Below, piece by piece: positions 23,030 to 31,675 of a DNA stretch of 54,218 nt (position 1 is the stretch's first letter; each line of letters begins with the position of its first letter). The notes beneath the pieces were generated by a model. That model was not told the origin of the DNA and made no database searches. It saw only the letters and a list, made by a program, of their open reading frames with translations. This stretch comes from CBEUVQ01 sp965546615. Its GTDB lineage: Bacteria; Bacillota; Desulfotomaculia; Desulfotomaculales; Desulfohalotomaculaceae. The position numbers and the translations under genes are program-made. Location: the NCBI GenBank assembly GCA_965546615.1, contig CBEUVQ010000012.1:1-54218 (forward strand), read 5' to 3'.

Positions 23030-23212
23030 CATCTAAAGCCAAACATCAATTTATGTCAACCAATTTACCCCTACAACGCTTGCGAAGTTAGCTGTCGGAT
23101 TAGAATCGCTGTTAACTCTACCTGAAATAGATAGTATTATTCAAGTTTAGACAGGATTCACCCCTATAACTTGGTTTCTCCGTTCTCCAATTATAAAGAT
23201 TAAGCGTTAAAA
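23030..23212 (-). ncRNA. c-di-AMP riboswitch (ydaO/yuaA type)
   Basis: Read on the minus strand, conserved ydaO-type blocks appear in order: CGCTTAATC, GGAGAACGGAGAAACC, GGGGTGAATCC, AATCCGACAGCTAAC, TTCGCAAGCGTT, then GGGG. This class binds c-di-AMP and normally turns expression off when the ligand is high, often before osmolyte, potassium and cell-wall genes. Here it precedes a betaine transporter and a terminator. Boundaries are approximate. Confidence 0.9.
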
Positions 23213-23236
23213 TAATACATATTCCATTTTATTATA

Positions 23237-23266
23237 ATCATAACAAAAATACCCATGGTTTGTCCA
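23237..23266 (-). promoter_or_regulatory. Probable promoter of the riboswitch-betaine operon
   Basis: On the minus strand TGGACA (23261-23266), 18 bases, TATGAT (23237-23242). A TATAAT (23231-23236) also lies there without a better -35 box. Confidence 0.5.
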
Positions 23267-23517
23267 GAGTTATTATAATTAGCTGTACATATCACTCTGC
23301 AACCAAACATCGTCCTCACTGAATTAAACGGGTTGTCTTTTTTGAAAAATAAAAAAGAAGAACGAAGATTTTTTAATTATAATGCTCAGAAACAAAAAAA
23401 ATATCAGAAATACCGACAATCTAATTGCATTAATGACAAAACTTAAATAAGTAAGTTTTTATGAAAAGAAAATGCATTTTTTCGAATACATTCGTCGATT
23501 GCCTGCTTATAATTAAA
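23267..23517. other. AT-rich intergenic stretch without recognised features
   Basis: About 250 bases between the betaine promoter and the rpe terminator. It is strongly AT-rich with A/T runs near 23338-23360. I see no open frame with a credible ribosome site, no strong dyad, and no RNA gene. Confidence 0.6.
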
Positions 23518-23551
23518 GGGTGGCAGATATTTGAACAAATATCTGCCACCC
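23518..23551 (-). terminator. Terminator of the long yicC-to-rpe array
   Basis: A 16-bp perfect inverted repeat (23518-23533 with 23536-23551, core GGGTGGCAGATATTTG) with almost no loop. The T-run after it in the minus sense is weak (CTTTAATT), so other roles are possible, but position after rpe fits an operon end. Confidence 0.7.
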
Positions 23552-23585
23552 AAACATTTGACAAAGAAACTAACTTTATAACGCT

Positions 23586-24242
23586 TTAATTGTGAGCGGC
23601 AGCACGCAGCTGCTCAACTGCGGCAGCAATGTTACCTCCGCTAAAAATTGCTGATCCCGCTACCAGCACATTCGCCCCTGCTTGTACTGCTTGAGAAACA
23701 GTTTGCAGATTAACTCCGCCGTCAACTTGCAGTTCCGTTGGCAAACCGGCATCATCAATCATATCACGCACAGCTCTAATCTTAGGCAGCACATGTGGGA
23801 TAAATTTCTGTCCACCAAACCCGGGGTTCACCGTCATCAGCAGCACCAAATCCAAAAGCGGCAGCACATGTTCAACTGCACTAACAGGTGTGGCCGGGTT
23901 TAACGCTACACCGGCTTTAACACCCAACTCCTTAATATGTGTTACTACCCGATGCAAATGAGTACAAGCCTCGGCATGCACCGTTATTAAATCTGCACCG
24001 GCTTTGGCAAAATCAGCTATATATTTTTCCGGTTCAACAATCATTAAGTGAGCATCAAAAGTCATGTTGGAATGAGGACGTAAGGCTTTAATTACCGGCG
24101 GCCCAATGGTAATATTGGGCACGAAACGCCCATCCATTACATCAATGTGTAAATATTCCGCACCGGCAGCCTCCACTTGGTGCACATCATCGGCCAAAGC
24201 AGCAAAATTTGCTGATAATATTGAAGGGGCAAGCTTAATCAT
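23586..24242 (-). CDS. rpe: Ribulose-phosphate 3-epimerase
   Basis: Interconverts ribulose 5-phosphate and xylulose 5-phosphate in the pentose phosphate pathway. The 218 residues show LAPSILSANFAAL, the metal-binding HIDVMDGRFVPNITIG, FDAHLMI, VMTVNPGFGGQKF-like LLMTVNPGFGGQKF, and LQVDGGVN. The ATG at 24242 follows AAAGGAG, and the gene overlaps rsgA by 8 bases. The frame is open upstream to 24272, but that part lacks homology. Last gene of the long array; the rsgA-rpe pair is typical of Firmicutes. Confidence 0.97.
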   Translation of the reverse strand: MIKLAPSILSANFAALADDVHQVEAAGAEYLHIDVMDGRFVPNITIGPPVIKALRPHSNMTFDAHLMIVEPEKYIADFAKAGADLITVHAEACTHLHRVVTHIKELGVKAGVALNPATPVSAVEHVLPLLDLVLLMTVNPGFGGQKFIPHVLPKIRAVRDMIDDAGLPTELQVDGGVNLQTVSQAVQAGANVLVAGSAIFSGGNIAAAVEQLRAAAHN

Positions 24243-25113
24243 AATATCTCCTTTCTCTTTCCACCAGTTCATTAAAGTACTGCAGATATATTTGATGACG
24301 TCTCGGGTTGATTTTTCCGTCAGCTACCGCCTTTTTAACGGCACAGTCCGGTTCTTTATTATGGGTGCAACCTGCAAACCGGCATTCGCTTTGATAATAC
24401 GCTATTTCCGGAAAATAATTAATCAATTCTTCAGAAGGCATGTCCGGTAAATCTAAGTTGGAAAATCCCGGGGTATCCGCTATCAGACCACCGCCGGTCA
24501 GTGGAATTAATTCTACATGACGGGTGGTGTGTTTGCCCCGGCCCAACTTTTTACTGATTTCTCCGGTTTTTAGTTTCAATCCGGGTTGAACAGCATTCAG
24601 CAAACTGGACTTACCTACGCCTGACGGGCCGGCAAAAACCGATATCTTACCTTTAAGCATCTGACGCAAATCTTCTATCCCGATACCTTTTTTTACACTG
24701 ACTGCCAGTACCGAGTAGCCCAGCATGCGGTAAACATCTAACCAGTCGGGAAGTTCAGCAGTTAACAGATCAATTTTATTTAAACAAATTACGGGACTAA
24801 CGTTGGCAGCTTGAGCAAGTATTAAAAAGCGATCCAGCAGATCAAGGTTGGGCAGCGGATTTTCCACCGCAAAAGTAATTACCGCTTGATCGACATTGGC
24901 AATTGGTGGGCGCACCAGTTCATTCTTCCTGGAAAATACTTCGTACACCATACCGGTATTATTCTCGGCCGGCTTTAAGCGCACATGGTCCCCTACCAAC
25001 ACCTTTTGCTTTTTTAAACGAAATTTACCACGCAGTCGACATGTCCACTGCGTTTCCCCGCATTGAATGTAATAAAATCCACTATAGGCCTTGACGACAA
25101 TCCCCTCAAGCAT
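24235..25113 (-). CDS. rsgA: Ribosome small-subunit-dependent GTPase A
   Basis: Circularly permuted GTPase in late 30S assembly. The 292 residues have an N-terminal OB fold, G4 (CLNKIDLL) before G1 (GPSGVGKSSLLN) and G3 (DTPGF), the permuted order that defines the family, and a C-terminal zinc site (ECRFAGCTHNKEPDC). ATG at 25113 follows GGAGG by 5 bases. It lies 17 bases after the kinase gene; RsgA is a known substrate of PrkC-type kinases in Bacillus, so the linkage may be functional. Confidence 0.96.
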   Translation of the reverse strand: MLEGIVVKAYSGFYYIQCGETQWTCRLRGKFRLKKQKVLVGDHVRLKPAENNTGMVYEVFSRKNELVRPPIANVDQAVITFAVENPLPNLDLLDRFLILAQAANVSPVICLNKIDLLTAELPDWLDVYRMLGYSVLAVSVKKGIGIEDLRQMLKGKISVFAGPSGVGKSSLLNAVQPGLKLKTGEISKKLGRGKHTTRHVELIPLTGGGLIADTPGFSNLDLPDMPSEELINYFPEIAYYQSECRFAGCTHNKEPDCAVKKAVADGKINPRRHQIYLQYFNELVERERRYYD

Positions 25114-25130
25114 TTTAACCTCCGATAGGT

Positions 25131-26987
25131 TTATGGTGTCCATTCTTGGACTAACTCCCCGTCTACATATACTTTAATTACTGCCTGCCCGTAAAATGTT
25201 ACTTCCTGATAAACTTTTTCTTTAGAGTTGTGAGTTGCCACATATACTACCCGATCGTCGCCTAAAATATCAGTTATTGTTATCCGCACTTCGTGCTTTT
25301 GTTTATCATTATCAATATCTACTTTTATACCGGCAGTTCGCGGTTTCGGACCCGGTCCTTCACTTACGGTAAGTGATACAGTGCTGCCTTCTTCAATTTC
25401 TTCGCCGGCACTTGGTGTTTGGCTGATTACCTGTCCCTCTAAATATTGATCGCTGGGATTATAGTTTACCGGCTTCTCTAATACCAAGTTGAGCGAATTA
25501 ATTTTCTCTTCAGCTTGATTTAACTTCCAGCCGATAAAGCGGGGCATTTCCAATTTTACCGGTTCTTTGCCTTTACTTATTTTTAGCTCCACTGCTGTAC
25601 TTTTCGGCTGGCGGCCGGGCGCCGGACTTTGATCGATAACCATACCTTTCTCTATATCGTCATCAAATGCTTCAACTATAGTTATATCATCAAATCCGGC
25701 ATTGCTCAGATTCAATTCAGCCTCATCTTGGGTTTTTCCGCGCACATCCGGAAGATCAGCCATTTCCGGTCCGAGGCTTACAATTAACGTAATTTCCCGT
25801 CCCTGTTTTGCTTTTCTGCCGGGATCGATACTTTGGGAAATCACTATTCCCTTTTCTGTTTCATCATTATACTCTTCAGAAACAACACTCTTCAAGCCTA
25901 CTTTATTAAGCTCTTCACGCGCATCGTCAACCGTCATCCCAATTACCTCGGGAACTTCCACTTCAGGGACATTTAAATATTTATACGATGCAAACAACAC
26001 TCCGCTTAATAAACTTAAAAACAATAAAACCGTGATTACAGCAATTTTCTTTTTATTCAGCCGCTGTTGGGATTTATCTTCCACCTCTTCTTCTTCACTG
26101 ATCAAATCTTTACTGATTGGAGCGGGAAGCACTCGGGTAGCAAAATCATCACCGTCATCAATTAACAGCGTTCCTTTAACCGCGTTATGCAAATCTTGGC
26201 TGAACTGCACTGCAGTTTGATAACGGTACACAACGTCTTTACTCATTGCTTTCATTACTACCCGTTCTAGAGCTTCCGGTATTCCGGGATTGATTTCACT
26301 GGGCGGCTTGGGTTGTTCCTGCACATGCTTTAAAGCAACAGCTACCGGACCGTCCCCTTTAAAAGGAAGCTCACGGGTGAGCATTTCATATAACACTACA
26401 CCAAGCGAGTAGATGTCTGATTGAGGTCCTGCCATTTCGCCTTTAGCCTGTTCCGGTGATATATAATGTACCGACCCGACAATCGTTTCGGTATTAGTGA
26501 TTGTGCCGGTAGTAGCCTCCAGCGCAATACCAAAATCTGTAAGTTTAACGCGTTCGTTATTGGTAATCAATATATTTTGGGGTTTAACATCACGGTGTAC
26601 AATATGATTTTCATGGGCATGCTGCAGAGCATCACATATTTGCCTGGCAATATTAACAATTTTATCCAGCGGCAGATCAGGATGATTTTTTAAATAGTTT
26701 TTAAGGTTATCACCTGCCACATATTCCATCACTAGATACTGAGTTTCATTTTCTTGTCCAACATCATGTATGTTTACAATATTCGGGTGAGAAAGGCTGG
26801 CCACTGCCTGAGCCTCTCGGCGAAAACGACGGATAAAATCACTGTCCGTAACATATTCCGGGCGCAGTATTTTAATTGTCACCAATCGATTTAAAAAATT
26901 ATCTTTGGCCTTATAAACAATGGCCATTCCTCCGCCGCCTAATTGTTCCAAAATTTCATATCGGTTTCCCAATAACTTCCCGATCAT
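25131..26987 (-). CDS. prkC: PASTA-domain Ser/Thr protein kinase
   Basis: Membrane kinase that senses peptidoglycan fragments or lipid II and phosphorylates division, translation and germination proteins. The 618 residues comprise a kinase domain (about 10-270: LGGGGMAIVYKA, K39 in VTIKIL, HRDVKPQN at 131-138, DFG at 151-153), a juxtamembrane linker, one membrane helix (about 314-334), three PASTA repeats (about 341-406, 410-473, 478-544), and a 70-residue C-terminal beta-rich domain (IKVDIDNDKQKHEV...). All catalytic residues are present. It overlaps no neighbour but is 6 bases after the PBP gene. The ATG follows GAGGTG. Confidence 0.96.
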   Translation of the reverse strand: MIGKLLGNRYEILEQLGGGGMAIVYKAKDNFLNRLVTIKILRPEYVTDSDFIRRFRREAQAVASLSHPNIVNIHDVGQENETQYLVMEYVAGDNLKNYLKNHPDLPLDKIVNIARQICDALQHAHENHIVHRDVKPQNILITNNERVKLTDFGIALEATTGTITNTETIVGSVHYISPEQAKGEMAGPQSDIYSLGVVLYEMLTRELPFKGDGPVAVALKHVQEQPKPPSEINPGIPEALERVVMKAMSKDVVYRYQTAVQFSQDLHNAVKGTLLIDDGDDFATRVLPAPISKDLISEEEEVEDKSQQRLNKKKIAVITVLLFLSLLSGVLFASYKYLNVPEVEVPEVIGMTVDDAREELNKVGLKSVVSEEYNDETEKGIVISQSIDPGRKAKQGREITLIVSLGPEMADLPDVRGKTQDEAELNLSNAGFDDITIVEAFDDDIEKGMVIDQSPAPGRQPKSTAVELKISKGKEPVKLEMPRFIGWKLNQAEEKINSLNLVLEKPVNYNPSDQYLEGQVISQTPSAGEEIEEGSTVSLTVSEGPGPKPRTAGIKVDIDNDKQKHEVRITITDILGDDRVVYVATHNSKEKVYQEVTFYGQAVIKVYVDGELVQEWTP

Positions 26988-26993
26988 TTAAAC

Positions 26994-28382
26994 TCACCTC
27001 AGCGCCTCTAATATCATCTGCTTGGCAATAGGTGCTGCCACTTCTCCGCCGGAACCACCATTTTCAACAATCACTGCCACTGCCACCTGCGGGTCGGCAG
27101 CCGGTGCATATCCCACAAACCAAGCATGTGGTGTTTTTTTCTCTTGGTTTTCAGCGGTGCCGGTTTTTCCTGCCACAGCTACACCGTCAATACCTGCCAA
27201 CCTGCCGGTGCCGTGTTCAACTGCTGCAATCATTGCCTGCTCTATTAATCCGGCAGTTTCTGCATCTGTAGATTGATGCAGTACTTTTGGTTCGTTCTGC
27301 CAAACTGTCTGTTTTTTGGGGTTTAATACTTGTTCTACTAAGTAAGGTTTCATCATTTGTCCTTCATTAGCTATTGCTCCGGCAACTAATGCCATATGCA
27401 GCGGGCTTACCAACAGTTCGCCCTGACCAATAGCGGCATTGACCAGTTCCACATCGTCAATAATCTTATCTTTTGATATCGTACTGACCCGGCTTTCTAC
27501 CGGCAAATCAAAATTTTGGTTGAAACCAAAGCCTTCAGCAGCTTTAACAAATTTTTCTTGTCCTAAATCCAATCCCATCTGTCCAAAGTATGTATTGCAG
27601 GAAACTGCCATTGCTTCTGTAAAGTTAACATTACCATGTACTTGATCTGCAAGTTTAAAACCGTCCACCAGCAAATATCCGGGGCAATCTATCGAACGGT
27701 CAATATTTTGCCGTTCGGTCAAGCCACCTGAAGCGGTAACCAACTTCATAATTGATCCCGGCGGATATGCCCCTTGAAAAGCTCGGTTTAACAGAGGGGC
27801 CTGCTGATTGCTTACCAGCTGCTCCCAATCCTCTTCTAAATTATTGGGATTAAAAGAGGGAAGTGATGCAGCTGTTAAAATTGCCCCGGTACGCGGATCA
27901 ATTACCACAATCGATCCGTTTTTACCGGTTTGCTTTAGCAAACTCACCGCTAAATGCTGCAGATCAGCATCGATGGTTAACACTAAATCATTACCAAGTT
28001 GATCTTTACCGGTCAGCCTTCTTAAAATATTGATTGCTTTTTCTCCACCGGTTTGACCTAACAAATACTTTGCATAAGCCGCTTCCAATCCGGTGTTCCC
28101 ATACCGAGTCGATAGGTAACCGATCAAATGTGCTGTTTCATCGGCCCGCGGGTAATACCTTTGTCCGTGGTCACCCGCCCAACGGGTCTCAGCTAATACT
28201 TGTCCGCTGCGGTCATAAATACTTCCCCGCTTGATGCTGCTTAATTGCTCGGATATACGGCTGTTATAGGGATTATTAACCAGCTCAGGGGCTTTAATAA
28301 ACTGTAAATAAGATAAATAGAATACCAATAATATTAATATGGTAATTAAAAATGTACCTAGTCTGCGGATGTTATTATTCAT
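26994..28382 (-). CDS. Class B penicillin-binding protein (transpeptidase)
   Basis: Cross-links peptidoglycan with its SEDS partner encoded just upstream. The 462 residues have an N-terminal membrane anchor (LGTFLITILILLVFYLSYLQF), a short dimerisation region, and a transpeptidase domain with SxxK (PPGSIMKL), SxN (SCN) and KTG (KTGTAE). It is smaller than FtsI/PBP2b and resembles PbpA of actinobacteria, whose operon (fhaA-fhaB-pstP-rodA-pbpA-pknB) has the same order. The ATG at 28382 overlaps the SEDS stop; an ATG at 28400 lacks a ribosome site. Confidence 0.93.
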   Translation of the reverse strand: MNNNIRRLGTFLITILILLVFYLSYLQFIKAPELVNNPYNSRISEQLSSIKRGSIYDRSGQVLAETRWAGDHGQRYYPRADETAHLIGYLSTRYGNTGLEAAYAKYLLGQTGGEKAINILRRLTGKDQLGNDLVLTIDADLQHLAVSLLKQTGKNGSIVVIDPRTGAILTAASLPSFNPNNLEEDWEQLVSNQQAPLLNRAFQGAYPPGSIMKLVTASGGLTERQNIDRSIDCPGYLLVDGFKLADQVHGNVNFTEAMAVSCNTYFGQMGLDLGQEKFVKAAEGFGFNQNFDLPVESRVSTISKDKIIDDVELVNAAIGQGELLVSPLHMALVAGAIANEGQMMKPYLVEQVLNPKKQTVWQNEPKVLHQSTDAETAGLIEQAMIAAVEHGTGRLAGIDGVAVAGKTGTAENQEKKTPHAWFVGYAPAADPQVAVAVIVENGGSGGEVAAPIAKQMILEALR

Positions 28383-29676
28383 GTCGGCAGCCCGCCTCAT
28401 GAGATATATTTAACAAAAACCCCAACAATATATAATTTACAACCAGAGAACTGCCCCCATAACTAATATACGGCAGCGTTACACCGGTTAATGGCAGCAG
28501 CTTAATAACGCCGGCAGTAATAATAAATACCTGTAAAGCCATCAGCGCAGTTAGGCCCGCCGCAAACAACGCAGAAAAATCATCTTCTGCACTAAGTGCG
28601 ATTTTCAGTCCACGGTAGATAAATAAGATAAATAATATGATAATTCCGCCGCCGCCCAAAAGACCCATTTCTTCACATACCGCAGAAAAAATAAAATCAG
28701 TGTGCACTGCCGGAATCAAATCCGGTCTTCCTGCTCCCAGGCCAACGCCAATTAATCCTCCTTCGGCAATGGCAAACAATGATTGGATAACTTGATAACC
28801 GCTTGTTTCAAAGTAAGGCCACGGGTTTAGCCAAATATCCACCCGTGACTGAACATGGTTGAAAAAGTGGTAGCTTAAAAAACCGCTTACCGAAAACACG
28901 GCAGTTCCAAATAACACGTAAAGAAAACGGGAGGTAGCAGCATACAGCATTGCTAAAAAAGTGGCGAAATAAATTAAGGCAGTACCTAAGTCCCGTTGAA
29001 ATACCAGCAAAACCATGGCAATGCCCCACATAAAAACCAGCGGCCCCCATTCTGAGACGGTAGGAACAGGCAGGCCTAAAAATGTAGCGGTACCGGTAGA
29101 TAAAACTCTCCGGTTTTCAACAAGAAACGCTGCCAAAAATAATACCAGCAGTATTTTAACAAATTCCGAAGTCTGTACTTGAAAAAGGCCGAAGTCCAAC
29201 CAGCTGCGCGAACCACCCTGCTCTACACCCCAAAAAATTGGCAGCAGCAGCGCTGCTGTTCCTAGTAAAGCATAAACGTATTTATAATCAGCCAGCGCAC
29301 GATAATGCCGCAGCAGTGTAGTTGTTATCGCTAAAGCCGCTAACGCTGTCATCAGCCAGATAAACTGGCGTGCTGCAATATCGGAGTTAAGGCGCAGCAA
29401 AAAAATCAAGCCGGTGGATGTTAGTAATGCAGTAATTGGCAGCAAATAAGGATCCGCTTTAAAACCCGTTAAACTCCATAATATGCTTAAAGCAGCAAAC
29501 GCAGCCATTCCCCCAAAAACAGCTGATAAGATCATCAGTACAGAGAATTCTTTGGTATTGCCACCTAAATACAGCACTATTACACCAACAAATGCATAAA
29601 TTGCACAGTATAAAAGCAGCTTTCTTTCCTGGGTTCTGGCCTTTTTATTAAATTGATCAGCATGATCTGCGATCAA
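28375..29676 (-). CDS. SEDS peptidoglycan glycosyltransferase (FtsW/RodA/SpoVE family)
   Basis: Polymerises lipid II into glycan strands together with the class B PBP. The 433 residues have about ten to twelve membrane segments and the SEDS C-terminal signature LLPLTGVTLPYISYGGSSLV. Whether it serves elongation (RodA) or division/sporulation (FtsW, SpoVE) cannot be decided from this sequence; the gene order is like rodA in actinobacterial clusters. TTG start at 29676, 8 bases after GGAGG. Confidence 0.93.
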   Translation of the reverse strand: MIADHADQFNKKARTQERKLLLYCAIYAFVGVIVLYLGGNTKEFSVLMILSAVFGGMAAFAALSILWSLTGFKADPYLLPITALLTSTGLIFLLRLNSDIAARQFIWLMTALAALAITTTLLRHYRALADYKYVYALLGTAALLLPIFWGVEQGGSRSWLDFGLFQVQTSEFVKILLVLFLAAFLVENRRVLSTGTATFLGLPVPTVSEWGPLVFMWGIAMVLLVFQRDLGTALIYFATFLAMLYAATSRFLYVLFGTAVFSVSGFLSYHFFNHVQSRVDIWLNPWPYFETSGYQVIQSLFAIAEGGLIGVGLGAGRPDLIPAVHTDFIFSAVCEEMGLLGGGGIIILFILFIYRGLKIALSAEDDFSALFAAGLTALMALQVFIITAGVIKLLPLTGVTLPYISYGGSSLVVNYILLGFLLNISHEAGCRHE

Positions 29677-29693
29677 TTACTATACCTCCTAAT

Positions 29694-30407
29694 TTATACC
29701 TCAATTAAAATGATGGATATATTATCCGTTCCGCCTTGTTCTAATGCGGCTGCGGTAAGATTTCTCACTGCCTGTTCCAAACTCGAAGCATCGCTGACAA
29801 TATTTTGAATTTGAAGCCGATTCAGGTGGTTGGTCAATCCATCAGTGCACAGTAAAATCAAATCCCCTCTTTGCAGCTGCAGCCGGTATAAATCAGCACT
29901 TACTTCGGGGAATACACCTACAGCTTGGGTTAAAACATTGCGGCGTGGGTGAACTTGAGCCAATTCTTCACTAATATCACCGTTTTTAACCAATTCTCCT
30001 ACCAAAGAATGATCCTGGGTTATTTGGGTTATAGAATCTCCTTTTAACAGATACGCCCGGCTGTCACCCACATGTACTATCAAAGCTTCATTATTCCGCA
30101 CTAAACAAGCAGTAACGGTAGTACCCATGCCTTCCAATTCAGAATCTTGACAAGCCATCTGATAAAGAAAGGCGTTGGTTTCTTGCAGCGCTTCCACCAG
30201 CATTTGACCGACATCATCTGCCTTAGGCAGCAGCATACGCACCTTCTGCTCTAAATATTTCAATGCCTGCTGACTGGCAACCTCACCTGCATTATGGCCG
30301 CCCATACCGTCGGCTAACATAAAAAAACCAAGATCAGGTGATATTAGTAAGCTGTCCTCATTACCCGGTCTGACCAGTCCCACTTCAGTTATTTGGCTCC
30401 ACTTCAT
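29694..30407 (-). CDS. prpC: PP2C-family protein phosphatase
   Basis: Manganese-dependent Ser/Thr phosphatase that reverses the PASTA kinase. The 237 residues contain the PP2C metal motifs: GLVRPGNEDS near the start, FMLADGMGGHNAGEVAS, GDSRAYLL, LLCTDGLTNHL and the final GGTDNISII. It is complete and has no membrane segment. The gene overlaps the upstream FHA gene by 23 bases and is 17 bases before the SEDS gene, so translation is coupled. Confidence 0.96.
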   Translation of the reverse strand: MKWSQITEVGLVRPGNEDSLLISPDLGFFMLADGMGGHNAGEVASQQALKYLEQKVRMLLPKADDVGQMLVEALQETNAFLYQMACQDSELEGMGTTVTACLVRNNEALIVHVGDSRAYLLKGDSITQITQDHSLVGELVKNGDISEELAQVHPRRNVLTQAVGVFPEVSADLYRLQLQRGDLILLCTDGLTNHLNRLQIQNIVSDASSLEQAVRNLTAAALEQGGTDNISIILIEV

Positions 30408-30897
30408 AAGCCCACCTCACAAACTCAAAACTGACTCCGCCAACCCGCAGTATATCTCCGTTAGCCAGCACTGCAGGTTTTTTTAGCTTAATTTCGTTTA
30501 AATAAGTACCGTTAAGACTGCCCAAATCTTCTACCCAATATTGAGCGTCTCGATATTTAATTACCGCGTGTTTGCTTGAGACAGTGTTATCAATAATTTT
30601 AACTTGACAGCCCGGCACTCGGCCAATAACGGTATTATTCCCCAGCGGTATTACCGAGCCTGCGCTGATATCTTCAGCGGCCGCTGTCAATACCAGCAGC
30701 CCCGCCCCGTCTCCGCCGCTATCCGGTGCCGCCTGAATACTTTTTACATCACAATCACACTTTGCATCTTGGATGATTTTTTGGTTATCCCGACGCAAAT
30801 CATTAAATATTGCTAACGTTAGTTTGATTAAAAACACATAAAAGAGTGCTAAAAAGAAATATCGCAGTATTAAAAGTAATATCCCCAACATAATCAA
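30385..30897 (-). CDS. Membrane-anchored FHA-domain protein (FhaB-like)
   Basis: A phosphothreonine-binding adaptor of 170 residues: an N-terminal hydrophobic helix (about 3-30), a linker with CDCD, and a C-terminal FHA domain (about 75-160) with the key residues GR..GC, SSKHAVI and LNGTYLN. In the matching actinobacterial operon FhaB/FipA recruits division proteins. The TTG start at 30897 lies just after AAGG and overlaps the stop of fhaA; an ATG two codons later is also possible. Together with fhaA, PP2C and kinase it forms a phospho-signalling module. Confidence 0.88.
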   Translation of the reverse strand: MIMLGILLLILRYFFLALFYVFLIKLTLAIFNDLRRDNQKIIQDAKCDCDVKSIQAAPDSGGDGAGLLVLTAAAEDISAGSVIPLGNNTVIGRVPGCQVKIIDNTVSSKHAVIKYRDAQYWVEDLGSLNGTYLNEIKLKKPAVLANGDILRVGGVSFEFVRWAYEVEPNN

Positions 30898-31670
30898 CTT
30901 ACCTTAAAAACACAAACTGTTGTCCCCATTGTAATTACATCACCGGATTTCAGCAGTTTTTTAGTTACTTTCAGCCCATTAACATAAGTACCGTTAGTAC
31001 TGTTTAAGTCCGTTAAAATATATTCTTCCCCCTGGCAGTCCAACTGAGCATGCCTTCGGGAAATACTGGGGTCATGCAAAACAATGTCACAAGTATCCCG
31101 CCGGCCAATCACTGTACGATAATCAGCCAACACAAATTCTTGGCCGGCATCTTGACCTTCCTCTATTACCAGAGAAGGTTTAATTATCTTTACCTTAGTT
31201 AAAGGAGAGGTATCCTTAACGGGATGAAACATCTGCGTATGCTGCTCTTCCTCTGACAAGTGATCATTTTCTTTTTGAGCATCCTTTTTATTTGCCGGAA
31301 CTGCTTCACTGAAATTCACCGCAACTTTTAGATGCCCCCGCTCCACTCCTTCATCTTTTTCCAACGTTACTACCGGATCTGCCACCGGAGTGAAGCCTTT
31401 TTCTTCCGCCTTTTGCACAATATAATCCTGCAATTCTAAAGAAAGCAGCTTATTAAACGCCCCGATACTTTCCCAATCTTCCGGATGGAGTGACACGGTA
31501 TACTCGTTAGGAACATAAATATTACTGATGCTTACTCTTCGGTTATCCCGCATTTCCCGCGCCAAACGCTTGGCAATTTCTATCGGCTGCACTCGGCATT
31601 TAAACTTATCCTTAAAAAATCCCTCAATGTATTTTTCAAGGTTACCTTCCAATCCTGAAAAGAGGCCCAT
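30894..31670 (-). CDS. FhaA-like protein (DUF3662 plus FHA)
   Basis: 258 residues: an N-terminal DUF3662/FhaA domain (about 1-120; MGLFSGLEGNLEKYIEGFF and YVPNEYTVSLHPEDW), an acidic variable linker, and a C-terminal FHA domain (about 170-255; GRRDTCDIVL, SISRRHAQL, NSTNGTYVNG). In mycobacteria FhaA binds phosphorylated MviN and restrains cell-wall synthesis; a similar role here is inferred. ATG at 31670 follows GAGGTG by 6 bases. It is 5 bases after the rlmN stop. Confidence 0.9.
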   Translation of the reverse strand: MGLFSGLEGNLEKYIEGFFKDKFKCRVQPIEIAKRLAREMRDNRRVSISNIYVPNEYTVSLHPEDWESIGAFNKLLSLELQDYIVQKAEEKGFTPVADPVVTLEKDEGVERGHLKVAVNFSEAVPANKKDAQKENDHLSEEEQHTQMFHPVKDTSPLTKVKIIKPSLVIEEGQDAGQEFVLADYRTVIGRRDTCDIVLHDPSISRRHAQLDCQGEEYILTDLNSTNGTYVNGLKVTKKLLKSGDVITMGTTVCVFKVS

Positions 31671-31675
31671 TACTC

